Shown: positions 35,977 to 45,435 of the stretch, one piece after another
Numbering within the stretch: the stretch's first letter is position 1
Layout of the letters: each line of letters starts with the position of its first letter
Source: G963665545 sp963665545
GTDB lineage: Bacteria > Pseudomonadota > Gammaproteobacteria > Xanthomonadales > SZUA-36
Reading direction: 5' to 3'
Length of the DNA stretch: 64,000 nt
NCBI GenBank assembly: GCA_963665545.2
Contig: CAXXKZ010000013.1
Location: 310,001-374,000, forward strand
The notes under the pieces: model-generated
What the model saw: the letters and a program-made list of their open reading frames with translations, nothing else
What the model was told of the DNA's origin: nothing
Database searches by the model: none
Program-made: the position numbers and the translations under genes

Positions 35977-37184
35977 ATGGACAACAGTTCACCGGCCAAT
36001 TCGGGCACGACATTTTCCCCATTGCGTCACGGGGCTTTCCGGATGATCTGGACTGCCAATATATTTCCAGCGCCGGCTCCTGGATGCAGGATGTGGGCGC
36101 CGGCTGGCTGATGACCAGTTTGTCGCCCACGCCGTTGATGGTGTCGTTGGTGCAGACGGCGATCACCGTACCGATGTTCCTGCTGGCCATTCCGGCGGGG
36201 GCGATGCGTACCGGTTTGCGTTATGTCAAGTTTTCCAGCCCCTTGAAAGCGACGCTCTTTCGTGGCGGTTCTTTCTTCCTGTTCGGCAGCGTCATTTGGG
36301 CGTTGCTTCCGCTGATTTCCCGGCAACAGATTGGTGGCGGACCTGAGACATACGGCCTGATGGTAGGTTCTATGGGGGCAGGTGCAGTCATGGGCGCCCT
36401 GAATCTGTCACGGCTGCGCAAGATTTGGTCGGGAAGCCGAATCGTGCAAGTCGGTTCGCTGGTGTTTGTCGTGGCTCTGCTGTCGCTGAGCCAGGCGCAA
36501 TCACAGTGGCATGCGCTTCCAACCGTGCTGGTTGCCGGTGCGGCCTGGTTGAGCGTGCTGTCGACCGTGTTTGTGGCGGCTCAACTGGCGCTGCCCCGGT
36601 GGGTCAGGGGGCGGGGTATTTCGGTATGCATGTCGGTCTTCATGGGTTGCCTCGCGCTGGGCTCATTAATGTGGGGCACCGTTGCGAATGTTTTGGGTTT
36701 GTCCTTGACGGTCATCGTGGCGGCCGTCGGCCTGGCTTTACTGACCCTCATTTCGACCCGCATCAAACTGCCGCGCATCACTGACGACTCTGATGGGCTG
36801 GAACCATCGCGGCACTGGCAGTTGCCGGAAACCCGAGTGCCCGTGAGCTTTTAACGTGGGCCCGTCATGATCACGGTTGATTACCACGTCAAACCGGAGC
36901 ATCAGGAGGCATTTTATTCAACACTCAACGAGCTGGGCGAATCTCGTCGTCGGGACGGCGGCTATTTCTGGAGTCATTTCCAGGACACCGCCGATCCCTG
37001 CCTGATCCGCGAAGTGCTCCTGGTCGAGTCATGGGCCGAACATTTGCGCCAGCACGAGCGGGTCACCCGTTCAGACCAACAGCTCCAGAACGACCTGAGT
37101 GCCTTCCTGCAGGATGGTACAGAGCCGCGAGCACGGCATTTCGTTCATGAAAAATCAGGAGGGTACGTCGAAAAACAAGCCTGA
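35977..37184 (+). pseudogene. MFS_3 (EntS-like) exporter, multiply disrupted
   Basis: Starting at ATG 35977 (MDNSSPANSG) the frame reads PLRHGAFRMIWTANI, typical of MFS_3 transporters, then shifts frame at about 36062 (one base lost in ATATTTCC) into SSAGSWMQDVGAGWLMTSL. At about 36205 (PMFLLAIPAGA to MRTGLRYVKF) the middle of the protein is missing, judged against the usual ~530-aa family. A TAA at 36852 then cuts off the C-terminal domain that continues in frame as GPVMITVDYHV (36867-37184), the ABM-like tail with VESWAEHLRQHERVT found in this family. Three independent lesions make it clearly dead. It probably exported a small molecule. Confidence 0.85.
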
Positions 37185-37198
37185 GCTTACCCTGGCAC

Positions 37199-37245
37199 TT
37201 GACTCTGACCCCGTAGCTGGCACAAAATAGAAATCAAATTCTATT
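37199..37245 (+). promoter_or_regulatory. Promoter and operator (site G)
   Basis: TTGACT (37199-37204), 18-base spacer, CAAAAT (37223-37228), and the palindrome AATAGAAATCAAATTCTATT (37226-37245), ending 33 bases before the P1 peptidase ATG. Outer bases extend it to AAAATAGAAAT and its partner. Confidence 0.8.
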
Positions 37246-37278
37246 TTGCCCATTCCAGTTACCAGGCCCATTTACAAA

Positions 37279-38425
37279 ATGTCGCAAGAAGAGAAAGTCA
37301 GAAGTTCAATCGGCAGTCTGAAACACGGCCCGCTGAATGCCATCACGGACGTGACCGGCGTGCGTGTGGGTCATTGCACAATCATTGAAGATCGTCCGGT
37401 CGTGGCACGAACCGGCGTTACCGTCATACAACCTCTTGATGTAGGTTACTGGGAACAAAATGTGTTCGCCGGCTTTCACCGCTACAACGGTTTTGGCGAA
37501 GTGACAGGAGCGCACTGGCTGGAAGAGAGCGGCGTGCTCACTTCACCCATTTGTCTGACCTCGACGTTTTACACTGGGCATCGTGCGCGACGCTCTATAC
37601 CGGGATTTCGTAGACCGCGGCGCCAAAGGACGATTCCAGATCGGCGTGGTCGGTGAAACCAACGATTTTTTTCTGAGTGACGCGCCAAAGTGGCCGCTCG
37701 GGCCGGAGCATTTGCTGGAAGCCATTGAATCGTGTACTGGTGGCGCTGTGGCCGAGGGTAATGTAGGGGCGGGTACCGGCACCATGGCCTATCTGTTCAA
37801 GGGGGGCATCGGAACGGCCTCGAAATTGGCGGACACGCCTTCGGGAGAATTCACTGTAGGGGTGCTGGTCCAGGCCAATCACGGGCAGCGGCAGGACCTG
37901 ATGATCGACGGGGTGCCAGTGGGCCGTGAAATCAATCACGGTGTGATTCCTTATCCGCACCTGGGCGAGGACGACCCCTATCTGAAGATGCCGCAGCATA
38001 TTGCTGATCGGTTACGCGAGTTCCAGGAAGAAGGCTCGATCATGATCGTCGTAGCGACCGATGCGCCGTTATTGCCGGTGCAGTGCAAACGCCTGGCGCA
38101 ACGCGCGGCGATCGGGTTGGGACGAATCGGCGGGTTGGGCAACAATGGCAGTGGTGATTTCATTATCTGTTTCTCCACCGCCAACCGCTTCGCCCCACTG
38201 CCCGACACACCTCTCGAGGGAATCCAAATGATGCCCAATCACCAGATGACGCCGTTGTTCCAGGCAACCGTGGAGGCGACCGAATCGGCGATACTCAATT
38301 CCATGCTGGCCGCCGATGACATGACCGGGCGCAATGGCAACAGGGCTTGTGCTTTGACCCGCGAAGCCATCGAGGACGTCATGGCGCGCTATGGCCGCGA
38401 GTGCCCGTGGCAGGTGCAGAAATAG
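37279..38425 (+). pseudogene. DmpA/BapA-like (P1 family) aminopeptidase, single frameshift
   Basis: From ATG 37279 the first frame gives IGSLKHGPLNAITDVTGVRVGH and LTSPICLTSTFYTG, then a +1 shift near 37572-37582 moves the homology into the second frame, IVRDALYRDFVDRGAKGRF, continuing to 38425. The second part holds NVGAGTGTMAYLFKGGIGTA and the autoprocessing site LGNNGSGDFIICFSTANR, where Gly-Ser gives the catalytic N-terminal serine after self-cleavage. P1 enzymes remove N-terminal beta-amino acids, D-residues or p-aminobenzoyl groups, depending on the member. All essential residues seem present; only the frameshift spoils it, so it could be a sequencing error. It lies directly behind operator G. 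Confidence 0.8.
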
Positions 38426-39069
38426 CGGTTTTATTCATTACCCCAGCGTTCATTTCCCAGGGTTGCGATGCCTTTTTGTTATTTTCCTCTGTTTCGCTTA
38501 AGTCATTGATTCGAGAAATAATGACGCCAAATCTACCTGATCAAGCTACGCAGCGAGCCTTGGCGGTTCTGTCAAAGTCGTAAGTAGCCTGGAGATTCAT
38601 CCACAGCTTTGGTGAAGTGCCGAGGACGTCGGCAAGGTCGAATCGTAAGTCGATGATTCTTCAAAGTACCGGACCAGTACCGGACACCCACAAGTCAGCT
38701 CCTCAGCGAGCAAATTGCCTACAAGTTGAAATAGCAACTACCTGGGCCACCGCCCAGGGCAGCCTACGGCCCGGTTCGGAAATTCACACCATCGCGGCCC
38801 GGCATGCTCAAGGCCAAGCGCTCGCGTGGCGCCTTTCACATATGTATCTCCCCAATTCAGCACCTCATCCATGGGCAGCGGGGAACCACAAATGCTTGCC
38901 TCAATTCCGAAAAATATAATAAGCAAGTTTGCAATTTATAGAAACTGAATGATAATTGGATAATCGCAATGGACTGATCACGCCCTTCGGGATCGACAGG
39001 GATATGGCTTCCCCATCTCGGCGCGGCCTTCGGTAATCTCTGGCAATCCCCAACACCTTGGCCCGAAAT
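38426..39069. other. Gene-free stretch before the CocE gene
   Basis: No convincing gene on either strand; short frames at 38347-38583, 38617-38919 and 38738-38926 have no recognisable motifs. It contains an AT-rich patch around 38918-38955 that could be the promoter of the CocE gene, but no good match to the AATAGAA palindrome. It marks the left boundary of the island lacking operators and may be a decayed mobile-element end. Confidence 0.4.
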
Positions 39070-41085
39070 ATGAACGAAAGACATTCGATTCCCGGTACCT
39101 ACAGAGGCTTTTCGTCTCCAGTGGCAGACGGCTATCGGCGCCGTTCCAGATACGTCCAGGCCCGAGACGGATGTCGCCTCGCCACCGACATCTATTTGCC
39201 GACAAGAAATGGAAAGACGCTGGACGGACCTTTGCCACTAGTCGTGGTGTGCACGGGCTACCGCCATGCGTGGCGACACTCGGAGGCGGAAACGGAGCGC
39301 ACCAAGCGCACCTACAGTCATTTGGAATTCGGTGAGATCGCCACGTGGGTCAACCGGTCGAGCCACGTCGACGACAGTGGTCAATCGCGCTGGGCGGCGA
39401 ACGCACCGAGAAACAATCTAGAAGATCTGTCTCAATGGGTCAAAGTGAATGGCTCTGCAGGTGAATATCTCCTGCTGCATGGTTACGCCTTCGCCGTGAC
39501 CGATCAGCGCGCCACGGGCGCCTCGTTCGGTAAGACCGCATTCGACGCCTGGTCGGTGGGTCGCGATCTTGCTGATCTCTTTTCATGGTTTGCGCAACAA
39601 GAGTGGTGCAACGCCAAGATTGGAATGATCGGCAGTTCGTGGCTGGGCGGTACGCAGTTGTTTCTGCTGAATTACGGCTCACCCTATTTCAAGGCCGCCA
39701 TTCCGCAAGGCGCGAATTACGATGTCTATGACACGCTTATGCCGGGGGGGATGTACAGCGCCGGCCTGTTTCGCAATTGGTCGCGCCGGCGCGAGCAGCA
39801 GGAAACCGAATTGCTTTGTTTACCGGTGGATGATGATCCCGACGGCAAGCTGTTGAAGGAAGCCTATGCAGAGCGCGTCGTCGATTACCCGACCGATGAG
39901 AAGCTCGAGACCGGAAATAGCATGACTGACATGATGTCCTGGTCCCGGGATCAGCTGCTGGCCACGTATCCTCTCAAGGATCGCGAGCTTCCGGAAGGAG
40001 GCAAATTCGATCTCAGCGGTTTTCCGATGGATTTCGAGCGCGCCAATAATTCCGATACGGCGGTCTATTTTTGGGGCGGTTGGTGGGACATGTTCCTGCG
40101 CGGCACCGTGCTCGAATTCAACAACTATAGTGGACCGCGCAAGCTCATCTTAGGCCCCTGGCATCACGCCAGTTTCTGGGACACGGTGGAGTCGCTCCGC
40201 TGGTTCGACTATTGGCTCAAGGACATCGACAACGGGATCATGGACGAGCCGGCTTGCGTGCTGTCTTTCACCGATCACACGCTGAAGCCGGTTTGGCGCG
40301 GCGCGCCCACCTGGCCGCTCCAGGAGGAAGAGCGCAAGCGCTTTTACACGAGCGCTGGGCCGTCGGGCACCATTCATTCCATCAATGATGGGAAATTGAC
40401 AGCCGAACGGCCGGAGAAAGACGCCGGGTCTGAATCATTCCAGGTCGACTATACGGCGTCGGCCGGCAGGGCGACGCGCGGGTATTACGAAAAAGTGGAG
40501 CGGTTTCTCGATTATTCGCCGCTAGAGGAGAACGACAAGAAAGGTTTGACTTACACCACAGACCCTTTGGAAGACGACATCGAGATCGCTGGTCACCCGG
40601 TGGTCACATTGTTCGTGTCCTCAACAGCCGCAAAAGGGACCGTCATGGCCTATCTCGAAGAAATCGATGGCGATGGCAGGGTTCATTCTCTGGGTGAGGG
40701 AGGCCTCAATCTCGAATTCCGCAAGGAGAGCTCGCCGTCGTTCAATTATTTGGGCCTGCCCTACCATGGCTTCCACTCGTCGGAGCGAAGCGACATGACG
40801 CCGGGCCACGTGGAAAAAGTGTCCTTCGAGCTCTTTCCATTGTTTCGTCGCGTCAAGCGCGGTCATCGCCTTCGCTTGGCCATACACGGCGCCGATAGAG
40901 ACAATTACCACACCACCGAACAGGACCCGCCTCCGGAACTCACCGTCCATCGCGAGCGTGATGCGGCGTCGTTATTGGAGCTACCCCTGGTAGACGGGAC
41001 AAAGGAGCGCTCAGTCGTGACTTTTGACGGCGCCTTTGCGGACATGCCGGAGAAATCGCAGCACGCCCTCGTTCTGTGGGAATAG
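39070..41085 (+). CDS. CocE/NonD (S15-like) hydrolase
   Basis: About 671 aa from ATG 39070. N-terminal alpha/beta hydrolase with YVQARDGCRLATDIYLPT, VTDQRATGAS and the nucleophile motif MIGSSWLGGTQ (G-S-S-W-L-G); acid and histidine likely in FWGGWWDMF and GPWHHASF. The C-terminal jelly-roll (from about IEIAGHPVVTLFVSSTA) is that of X-Pro dipeptidyl peptidase-like and cocaine-esterase proteins. The family includes alpha-amino-acid ester hydrolases, glutaryl-7-ACA acylases and cocaine esterase, so ester or amide cleavage at an amino-acid-like group is likely. No signal peptide. It stands alone, convergent with PepN-3, and ends at a strong terminator. Confidence 0.88.
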   Translation: MNERHSIPGTYRGFSSPVADGYRRRSRYVQARDGCRLATDIYLPTRNGKTLDGPLPLVVVCTGYRHAWRHSEAETERTKRTYSHLEFGEIATWVNRSSHVDDSGQSRWAANAPRNNLEDLSQWVKVNGSAGEYLLLHGYAFAVTDQRATGASFGKTAFDAWSVGRDLADLFSWFAQQEWCNAKIGMIGSSWLGGTQLFLLNYGSPYFKAAIPQGANYDVYDTLMPGGMYSAGLFRNWSRRREQQETELLCLPVDDDPDGKLLKEAYAERVVDYPTDEKLETGNSMTDMMSWSRDQLLATYPLKDRELPEGGKFDLSGFPMDFERANNSDTAVYFWGGWWDMFLRGTVLEFNNYSGPRKLILGPWHHASFWDTVESLRWFDYWLKDIDNGIMDEPACVLSFTDHTLKPVWRGAPTWPLQEEERKRFYTSAGPSGTIHSINDGKLTAERPEKDAGSESFQVDYTASAGRATRGYYEKVERFLDYSPLEENDKKGLTYTTDPLEDDIEIAGHPVVTLFVSSTAAKGTVMAYLEEIDGDGRVHSLGEGGLNLEFRKESSPSFNYLGLPYHGFHSSERSDMTPGHVEKVSFELFPLFRRVKRGHRLRLAIHGADRDNYHTTEQDPPPELTVHRERDAASLLELPLVDGTKERSVVTFDGAFADMPEKSQHALVLWE

Positions 41086-41103
41086 GTTGGGGGAAAACAT
41101 ACC

Positions 41104-41130
41104 GGCCGCGGAGACGCTCCGCGGCCTTTA
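41104..41130. terminator. Intrinsic terminator between CocE and PepN-3
   Basis: GGCCGCGGAG (41104-41113), loop ACG, CTCCGCGGCC (41117-41126), then TTTAG. Perfect 10-bp stem between two convergent genes; probably works in both directions. Confidence 0.8.
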
Positions 41131-41226
41131 GTTCATCTCCAGCTCTAATGGTCAGCCTTAGGGCGACACATACAGCCCCACGCCATAGGTGCGATCCGGT
41201 TTGACACTCATTGTTTTGAACCAAGC

Positions 41227-43884
41227 CTAACTCAAAGCCTTAGAGGCAATTTCATAAAGTCCGTCGGAGATGCCGGGTGCGTTCAATATCCCTTGTAAGG
41301 CGTTTTGCATCTGCACCCCTCGACTCTGATCGAAGCGCCGCCATCGGATGATATCGCTGCGCTCCAAACTCCAGGCCGACATCACCGGAACATGTTTGTC
41401 GATCCGCAACAGCTGCTTGACCGCAAGCTGATAACCGGCTCCGCCGGGCTCGTGGACACCATAAAAATTAAGATGAAAGTAAGCCTCACAGACGTTGAAC
41501 AGCCTGTTGAACATGGACAGATCGAAATCCCGGCGGCCCATGAGTCGATCTACATCTCGCGAGACTCCACGCCTTGAGGCACCGGCTCGCGCGCGGAACC
41601 ATTTGTCCAAGGCTTGTGAATCGGAATGCCAACGGTCGTAATAGATCTCTATGGCGTCCGCACGATGCCGGCTGTCCGAACCGCATAGGATCTCAAGGGC
41701 GCGCACCTGATCGGTGATGTTTTCGCTATCTTTCAGCTGCGCCAAGCACATATCTTCGATGGACTCATCGCTTAGTGCCATCAAATAGTGAAGACAGAGA
41801 TTCTTTAGTCGTCGGCGTCCGACGGACTTGGCATCTCGGTCTACGGATGAAACCTTCGCGTTTTCTTCATACAGCGTAATAAGCTGGTCTTTATGTTTCC
41901 ACGCGAGTTCCCGAGCAACGACGGCGCGCGCATCATGGATGCCGTCGACGTCAATCACCGGCATCTTCTCTGACAGGGCTTTTTCACTCGGCAAAGTCAA
42001 GAGGTCGACCACTAATCGCTCATTGACATCGTTGTCATACAGCGCCTGCGCATAGGCCGCGTCAAACTCTTCGTCGATACCCGGCTCTTTCTTGGTTTTC
42101 AGGTCATCGACCAGTTTCAGGATCGTGCGTGCTGAATATTCTTCAGCGGCCAGCCAGCGCGCCACGGGATCGGGATCATGGACGAGCAAAATCGCCAGTT
42201 CTTGATCCGATTGTAGTGTCGACACGCGCGCAGGTGCAGAGAAATCCCGCAACAGGGAAACAACTGGGGGTTCGGTTACATTTATAAAGCGATAGGTCTC
42301 TTCCAACTTGCGCAGCTCGATCAATTGTGTGCGCTCCGAAGTTGGCGCGGACTCGCCGTCGAGTTGGAGCGGCAGTTGGCGACCCGTCTCGCGGCCCAGA
42401 AGACCCAGCGCGATCGGGATATGCAATGGTTCGGATGGCTCTATCATGCCTTGGTGGCTAAGCGATTGGGCGAGGGTCAAAGTGTAAGTCTGCGCGGCGC
42501 CGTCAAAGACGCCCGAGGCATTTACTTCACATGTCCCGGCCGCCGAATACCAAAGCTTGAATTGCGTCAGATCGACGCCGGACGCTTGTTCCATAGCTGA
42601 TAACAAATCATCGATTGTGACGGCTTTCCCAGCCCAGCGCGTGAAGAACAGGTCGCAGCCCGTCCTAAACTCCTGCCAGCCCAACACGGTGCAAAGCATG
42701 CGAGTGATTTCTTGTCCTTTGTCGACCACCGTATGGGAATAGAGATTTCTCGGATCGATATAAGCGTCGATAATGCACGCATGGGCATTAGGGCTGCTGT
42801 CTTCCGTGAACTGATTGGTTTGAATGTGGCGCACCATGTTGATGCGTACGGACGCTGCATCAGTTTGATCTGCAATGTAAAGTTGATCTCGAAAGCGACT
42901 GAAGCCCTCTTTGAAGGTAAGATGGAACCAATTGCGACAAGCAATCTTATCTCCCGTCCAATTGTGAAAATACTCATGGGCAATCGTCTTCATGCGATAT
43001 TCGTAATCGTCATCGATCGTGGTTTTAAGATCGGTGGCAAGCCAGGCGAGATCGTAAAGATTAAGACCCTTGTTTTCCATGCAGCCGAGCATGCCCTCGA
43101 CGACGCCCACATTAAAAACATCGAGATCGTATTCGAGGCCAAACACCTCTTCGTCCCACGCCATGGCACGTTTAATGAGGGCCATAGAGGGCGCAACTTT
43201 CTCCAGGAATTCTTCTCGAGCGAAAATACTGAGCGAGATGTCGCGCCGCGATCGTGTCGTGTAAGTATCCCGGATGGCAGCAAAGTCGCCGGCAAGCAAA
43301 GCGAAGAGGTAGCAAGGCTTAGGGACAGGATCTTCCCATTTGGCCCAATGGCGACCATCCGCCAGCTCTCCATGGCCCGCGGGATTACCGTTCGAGATCA
43401 AGACGGGAAAACGCTGCTTATCCGCTCGCAAAGTGACAGCAAAAGGCGCCATAATGTCGGGGCGGTCCAGAAAATACGTGAGCTTGCGGAACGCTTCCGA
43501 TTCACATTGCGTATACAGTGCCCCATCGCGAGATTGGTTGAGACCCATAAAAGTCGTGTTACCGGCAGGACTGACCCGAGTCTCGACTGCCAAAACGAAT
43601 TCCGGCGGCACATCAGGGATGACTAACGTTCGCTCATCCTGGTGATAATGATCGGCACTGAGGGCACGGCCGTCGAGGGTCAGCCCGACCAATTCCAGGT
43701 CCTGACCGTCGAGTATTAGGTTACTGTCTGCCTTCGTGCACTCGGGATTGCGCTTGAAATGCACTTGAGAGTTAATGGTCGTCGATTGCGGGTCGAGATC
43801 AAAATCGAGAAAAACACGGCTCACCAAGAAGTCAGGCGCTTGAAAGTCCGCGCGATATCGCATCTGAGGCTCGACATTTGTCAT
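41227..43884 (-). CDS. pepN: M1 family aminopeptidase N (copy 3)
   Basis: 885 aa from ATG 43884 (MTNVEPQMRYRADFQ); the longer upstream frame lacks homology. Exopeptidase motif MLGCMENKGLNLYD (GCMEN), zinc site AHEYFHNWTGDK with distal Glu in FKEGFSRFRDQ. It follows an aminotransferase gene by 67 bases, the same aminotransferase-PepN order as at 4489-8498, but here there is no operator palindrome. Sequence differs throughout from copies 1 and 2, so this is an old paralogue or arrived by transfer, not a recent duplicate. Confidence 0.92.
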   Translation of the reverse strand: MTNVEPQMRYRADFQAPDFLVSRVFLDFDLDPQSTTINSQVHFKRNPECTKADSNLILDGQDLELVGLTLDGRALSADHYHQDERTLVIPDVPPEFVLAVETRVSPAGNTTFMGLNQSRDGALYTQCESEAFRKLTYFLDRPDIMAPFAVTLRADKQRFPVLISNGNPAGHGELADGRHWAKWEDPVPKPCYLFALLAGDFAAIRDTYTTRSRRDISLSIFAREEFLEKVAPSMALIKRAMAWDEEVFGLEYDLDVFNVGVVEGMLGCMENKGLNLYDLAWLATDLKTTIDDDYEYRMKTIAHEYFHNWTGDKIACRNWFHLTFKEGFSRFRDQLYIADQTDAASVRINMVRHIQTNQFTEDSSPNAHACIIDAYIDPRNLYSHTVVDKGQEITRMLCTVLGWQEFRTGCDLFFTRWAGKAVTIDDLLSAMEQASGVDLTQFKLWYSAAGTCEVNASGVFDGAAQTYTLTLAQSLSHQGMIEPSEPLHIPIALGLLGRETGRQLPLQLDGESAPTSERTQLIELRKLEETYRFINVTEPPVVSLLRDFSAPARVSTLQSDQELAILLVHDPDPVARWLAAEEYSARTILKLVDDLKTKKEPGIDEEFDAAYAQALYDNDVNERLVVDLLTLPSEKALSEKMPVIDVDGIHDARAVVARELAWKHKDQLITLYEENAKVSSVDRDAKSVGRRRLKNLCLHYLMALSDESIEDMCLAQLKDSENITDQVRALEILCGSDSRHRADAIEIYYDRWHSDSQALDKWFRARAGASRRGVSRDVDRLMGRRDFDLSMFNRLFNVCEAYFHLNFYGVHEPGGAGYQLAVKQLLRIDKHVPVMSAWSLERSDIIRWRRFDQSRGVQMQNALQGILNAPGISDGLYEIASKALS

Positions 43885-43951
43885 ATTCTCACTCGCCGTG
43901 CGGACAGCGTAGGACCTCAGCGATCCGCCTTCACATGAATCGGATAGTATC

Positions 43952-45289
43952 TCAGGCGGCCTTCTTGGCAAGCATGCGATAGCCCACCGATGCCTTTTCG
44001 ACAATGAAATCGATATCCTTTTCCGTCATGGCCGTCGACAGGATGTAGACCATAAACATCGAACCGCCCTCGACACAGAGCACACCATTATTGAGCATGT
44101 GGCGGTGGAAGGCCGCTTCCATTTCCGAGTTATTGGGTTTTTCAGCCATCTCGCGAAAGCCGTCGTCGTCATCCCAAGGAACGAGGCTGGTGACGACGAG
44201 GGAAGACTTGCCGGTGACGGAGCCTTGGATACCGGCAAGCTGCATCGCCTCGCGTAAGCCATTGCGCAACCGGTCACCTATACGCTCGTGATGCTCGAAC
44301 ATGTTCGGCGTCATTTCCTTAAGACACGCGAGGCCCGCCGCCATTGTCATGGGATTGGCATTATAAGTGCCCGAATGAAGCACGCGCGGACTGCCGCTCA
44401 AGTGATCGAAGACCGCCATCACCTCTTCGCGGCCGCCCAGGGCGCCGGCCGGCAAACCACCACCAATCGCCTTTCCAAGACAAGTAAGATCCGGCGTCAC
44501 GCCGACGCGGCCTTGCGCGCCGTTGTAGCCCAGCCGAAAGGTCATGACTTCATCAAAGATGAGGCAGATGCCGTTCTCCTGCGTGAAGTCACGAATCATG
44601 TTCAAGTATTCAGGCGTTGCCTGTAGAAAGCGCAAGCGCGGGACAAAAGGATCGATAACAACTGCAGCCAATTCGTCCGCATGCTGTTCGAGAATTCGCT
44701 TCGTTGCTTCAGTATTATTGTATGGAAGCGTAATCGTCTCGCTGATGGCGCCAGGCGAAATACCTCCGCCGAGTGGAGTTGTCGCCGGCGCGTCGGCTGG
44801 CCCCCAATTCTCGGGATCGACACTTTGGCCGGTATTCATGTGATCATAGCTGCCGTGATAGCCGCCTTCGACCTTGGCCAGCTTCGTGCGCCCGGTGTAG
44901 CTGCGCGCCGCTCGAATGGCGAACATGATTCCTTCCGTGCCCGAATTGGCGAATCGAATCTTGTCAACACCAGGCAGCCGGTTACACAACTCTGCAGCCA
45001 GCTCAATCTCCTCTTCGGTCGGCACGCCGACGCCCATAAGCCGGTCTGCTTGCTTCTTCATCGCCTCAACGATTTTTGGATGACAGTGACCATGGATAAG
45101 AGCCGTCATATTGTTGATGCAGTCGATGCGCTCAACGCCGTCCGCATCCCAGATTCGGCATCCCTCTCCGCGAACGCCGTAAACTGGATAGGGCGGGAAA
45201 TAGACAGCTAGCCGTGAATTACCGCCGGGCAAAACCTGCTTTGCGCGCTCGAAGAGTCGTGCGGATTTCGAATTCAGATCGGGAAACAT
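43952..45289 (-). CDS. Class III aminotransferase 2 (GSAM / beta-amino-acid type)
   Basis: 445 aa. PGGNSRLAVYFPPYPVYGVR (Arg26, putative carboxylate binder), FANSGTEGIMFAIRAARSYT, IFDEVMTFRLGYNGAQGR, the PLP lysine in CLGKAIGGGLPAGALGG and HSGTYNANPMTMAAG. Tandem paralogue of the gene at 45436; they share long identical protein stretches and an identical leader of about 45 bases in front of the ATG. Followed by PepN-3 and probably co-transcribed with it. Confidence 0.9.
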   Translation of the reverse strand: MFPDLNSKSARLFERAKQVLPGGNSRLAVYFPPYPVYGVRGEGCRIWDADGVERIDCINNMTALIHGHCHPKIVEAMKKQADRLMGVGVPTEEEIELAAELCNRLPGVDKIRFANSGTEGIMFAIRAARSYTGRTKLAKVEGGYHGSYDHMNTGQSVDPENWGPADAPATTPLGGGISPGAISETITLPYNNTEATKRILEQHADELAAVVIDPFVPRLRFLQATPEYLNMIRDFTQENGICLIFDEVMTFRLGYNGAQGRVGVTPDLTCLGKAIGGGLPAGALGGREEVMAVFDHLSGSPRVLHSGTYNANPMTMAAGLACLKEMTPNMFEHHERIGDRLRNGLREAMQLAGIQGSVTGKSSLVVTSLVPWDDDDGFREMAEKPNNSEMEAAFHRHMLNNGVLCVEGGSMFMVYILSTAMTEKDIDFIVEKASVGYRMLAKKAA

Positions 45290-45332
45290 GGTCAGGTCTC
45301 CTTGGAAGGAATGGTGTTTTAGTGGCGGTCGC
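45287..45332 (-). repeat. Duplicated aminotransferase leader (second copy at 46813-46858)
   Basis: The plus-strand segment starting CATGGTCAGGTCTCCTTGGA and ending GTGGCGGTCGC occurs identically before both tandem aminotransferase genes. On the coding strand it provides TCCAAGGAGACCTGACC directly before the ATG, a good ribosome binding site. Its conservation, higher than that of the genes, suggests recent unequal crossing-over or a functional leader. Confidence 0.8.
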
Positions 45333-45435
45333 CACGATTGCGTTGAGTATGTGTCGGGCTTAAAGGCTTTGCTGTCGGTGCCGGCATCGTGTGACCTTGC
45401 TCATTGATTTACTTTATCTGTCGACGGATAGAATC

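Noticed and set aside
38918..38960. Operator-like AT-rich patch before CocE
   Set aside because: TATAGAAAC resembles a half-site, but the other half is not complementary.
42712..43626. 304-codon plus-strand frame opposite PepN-3
   Set aside because: Antisense shadow of the M1 gene.
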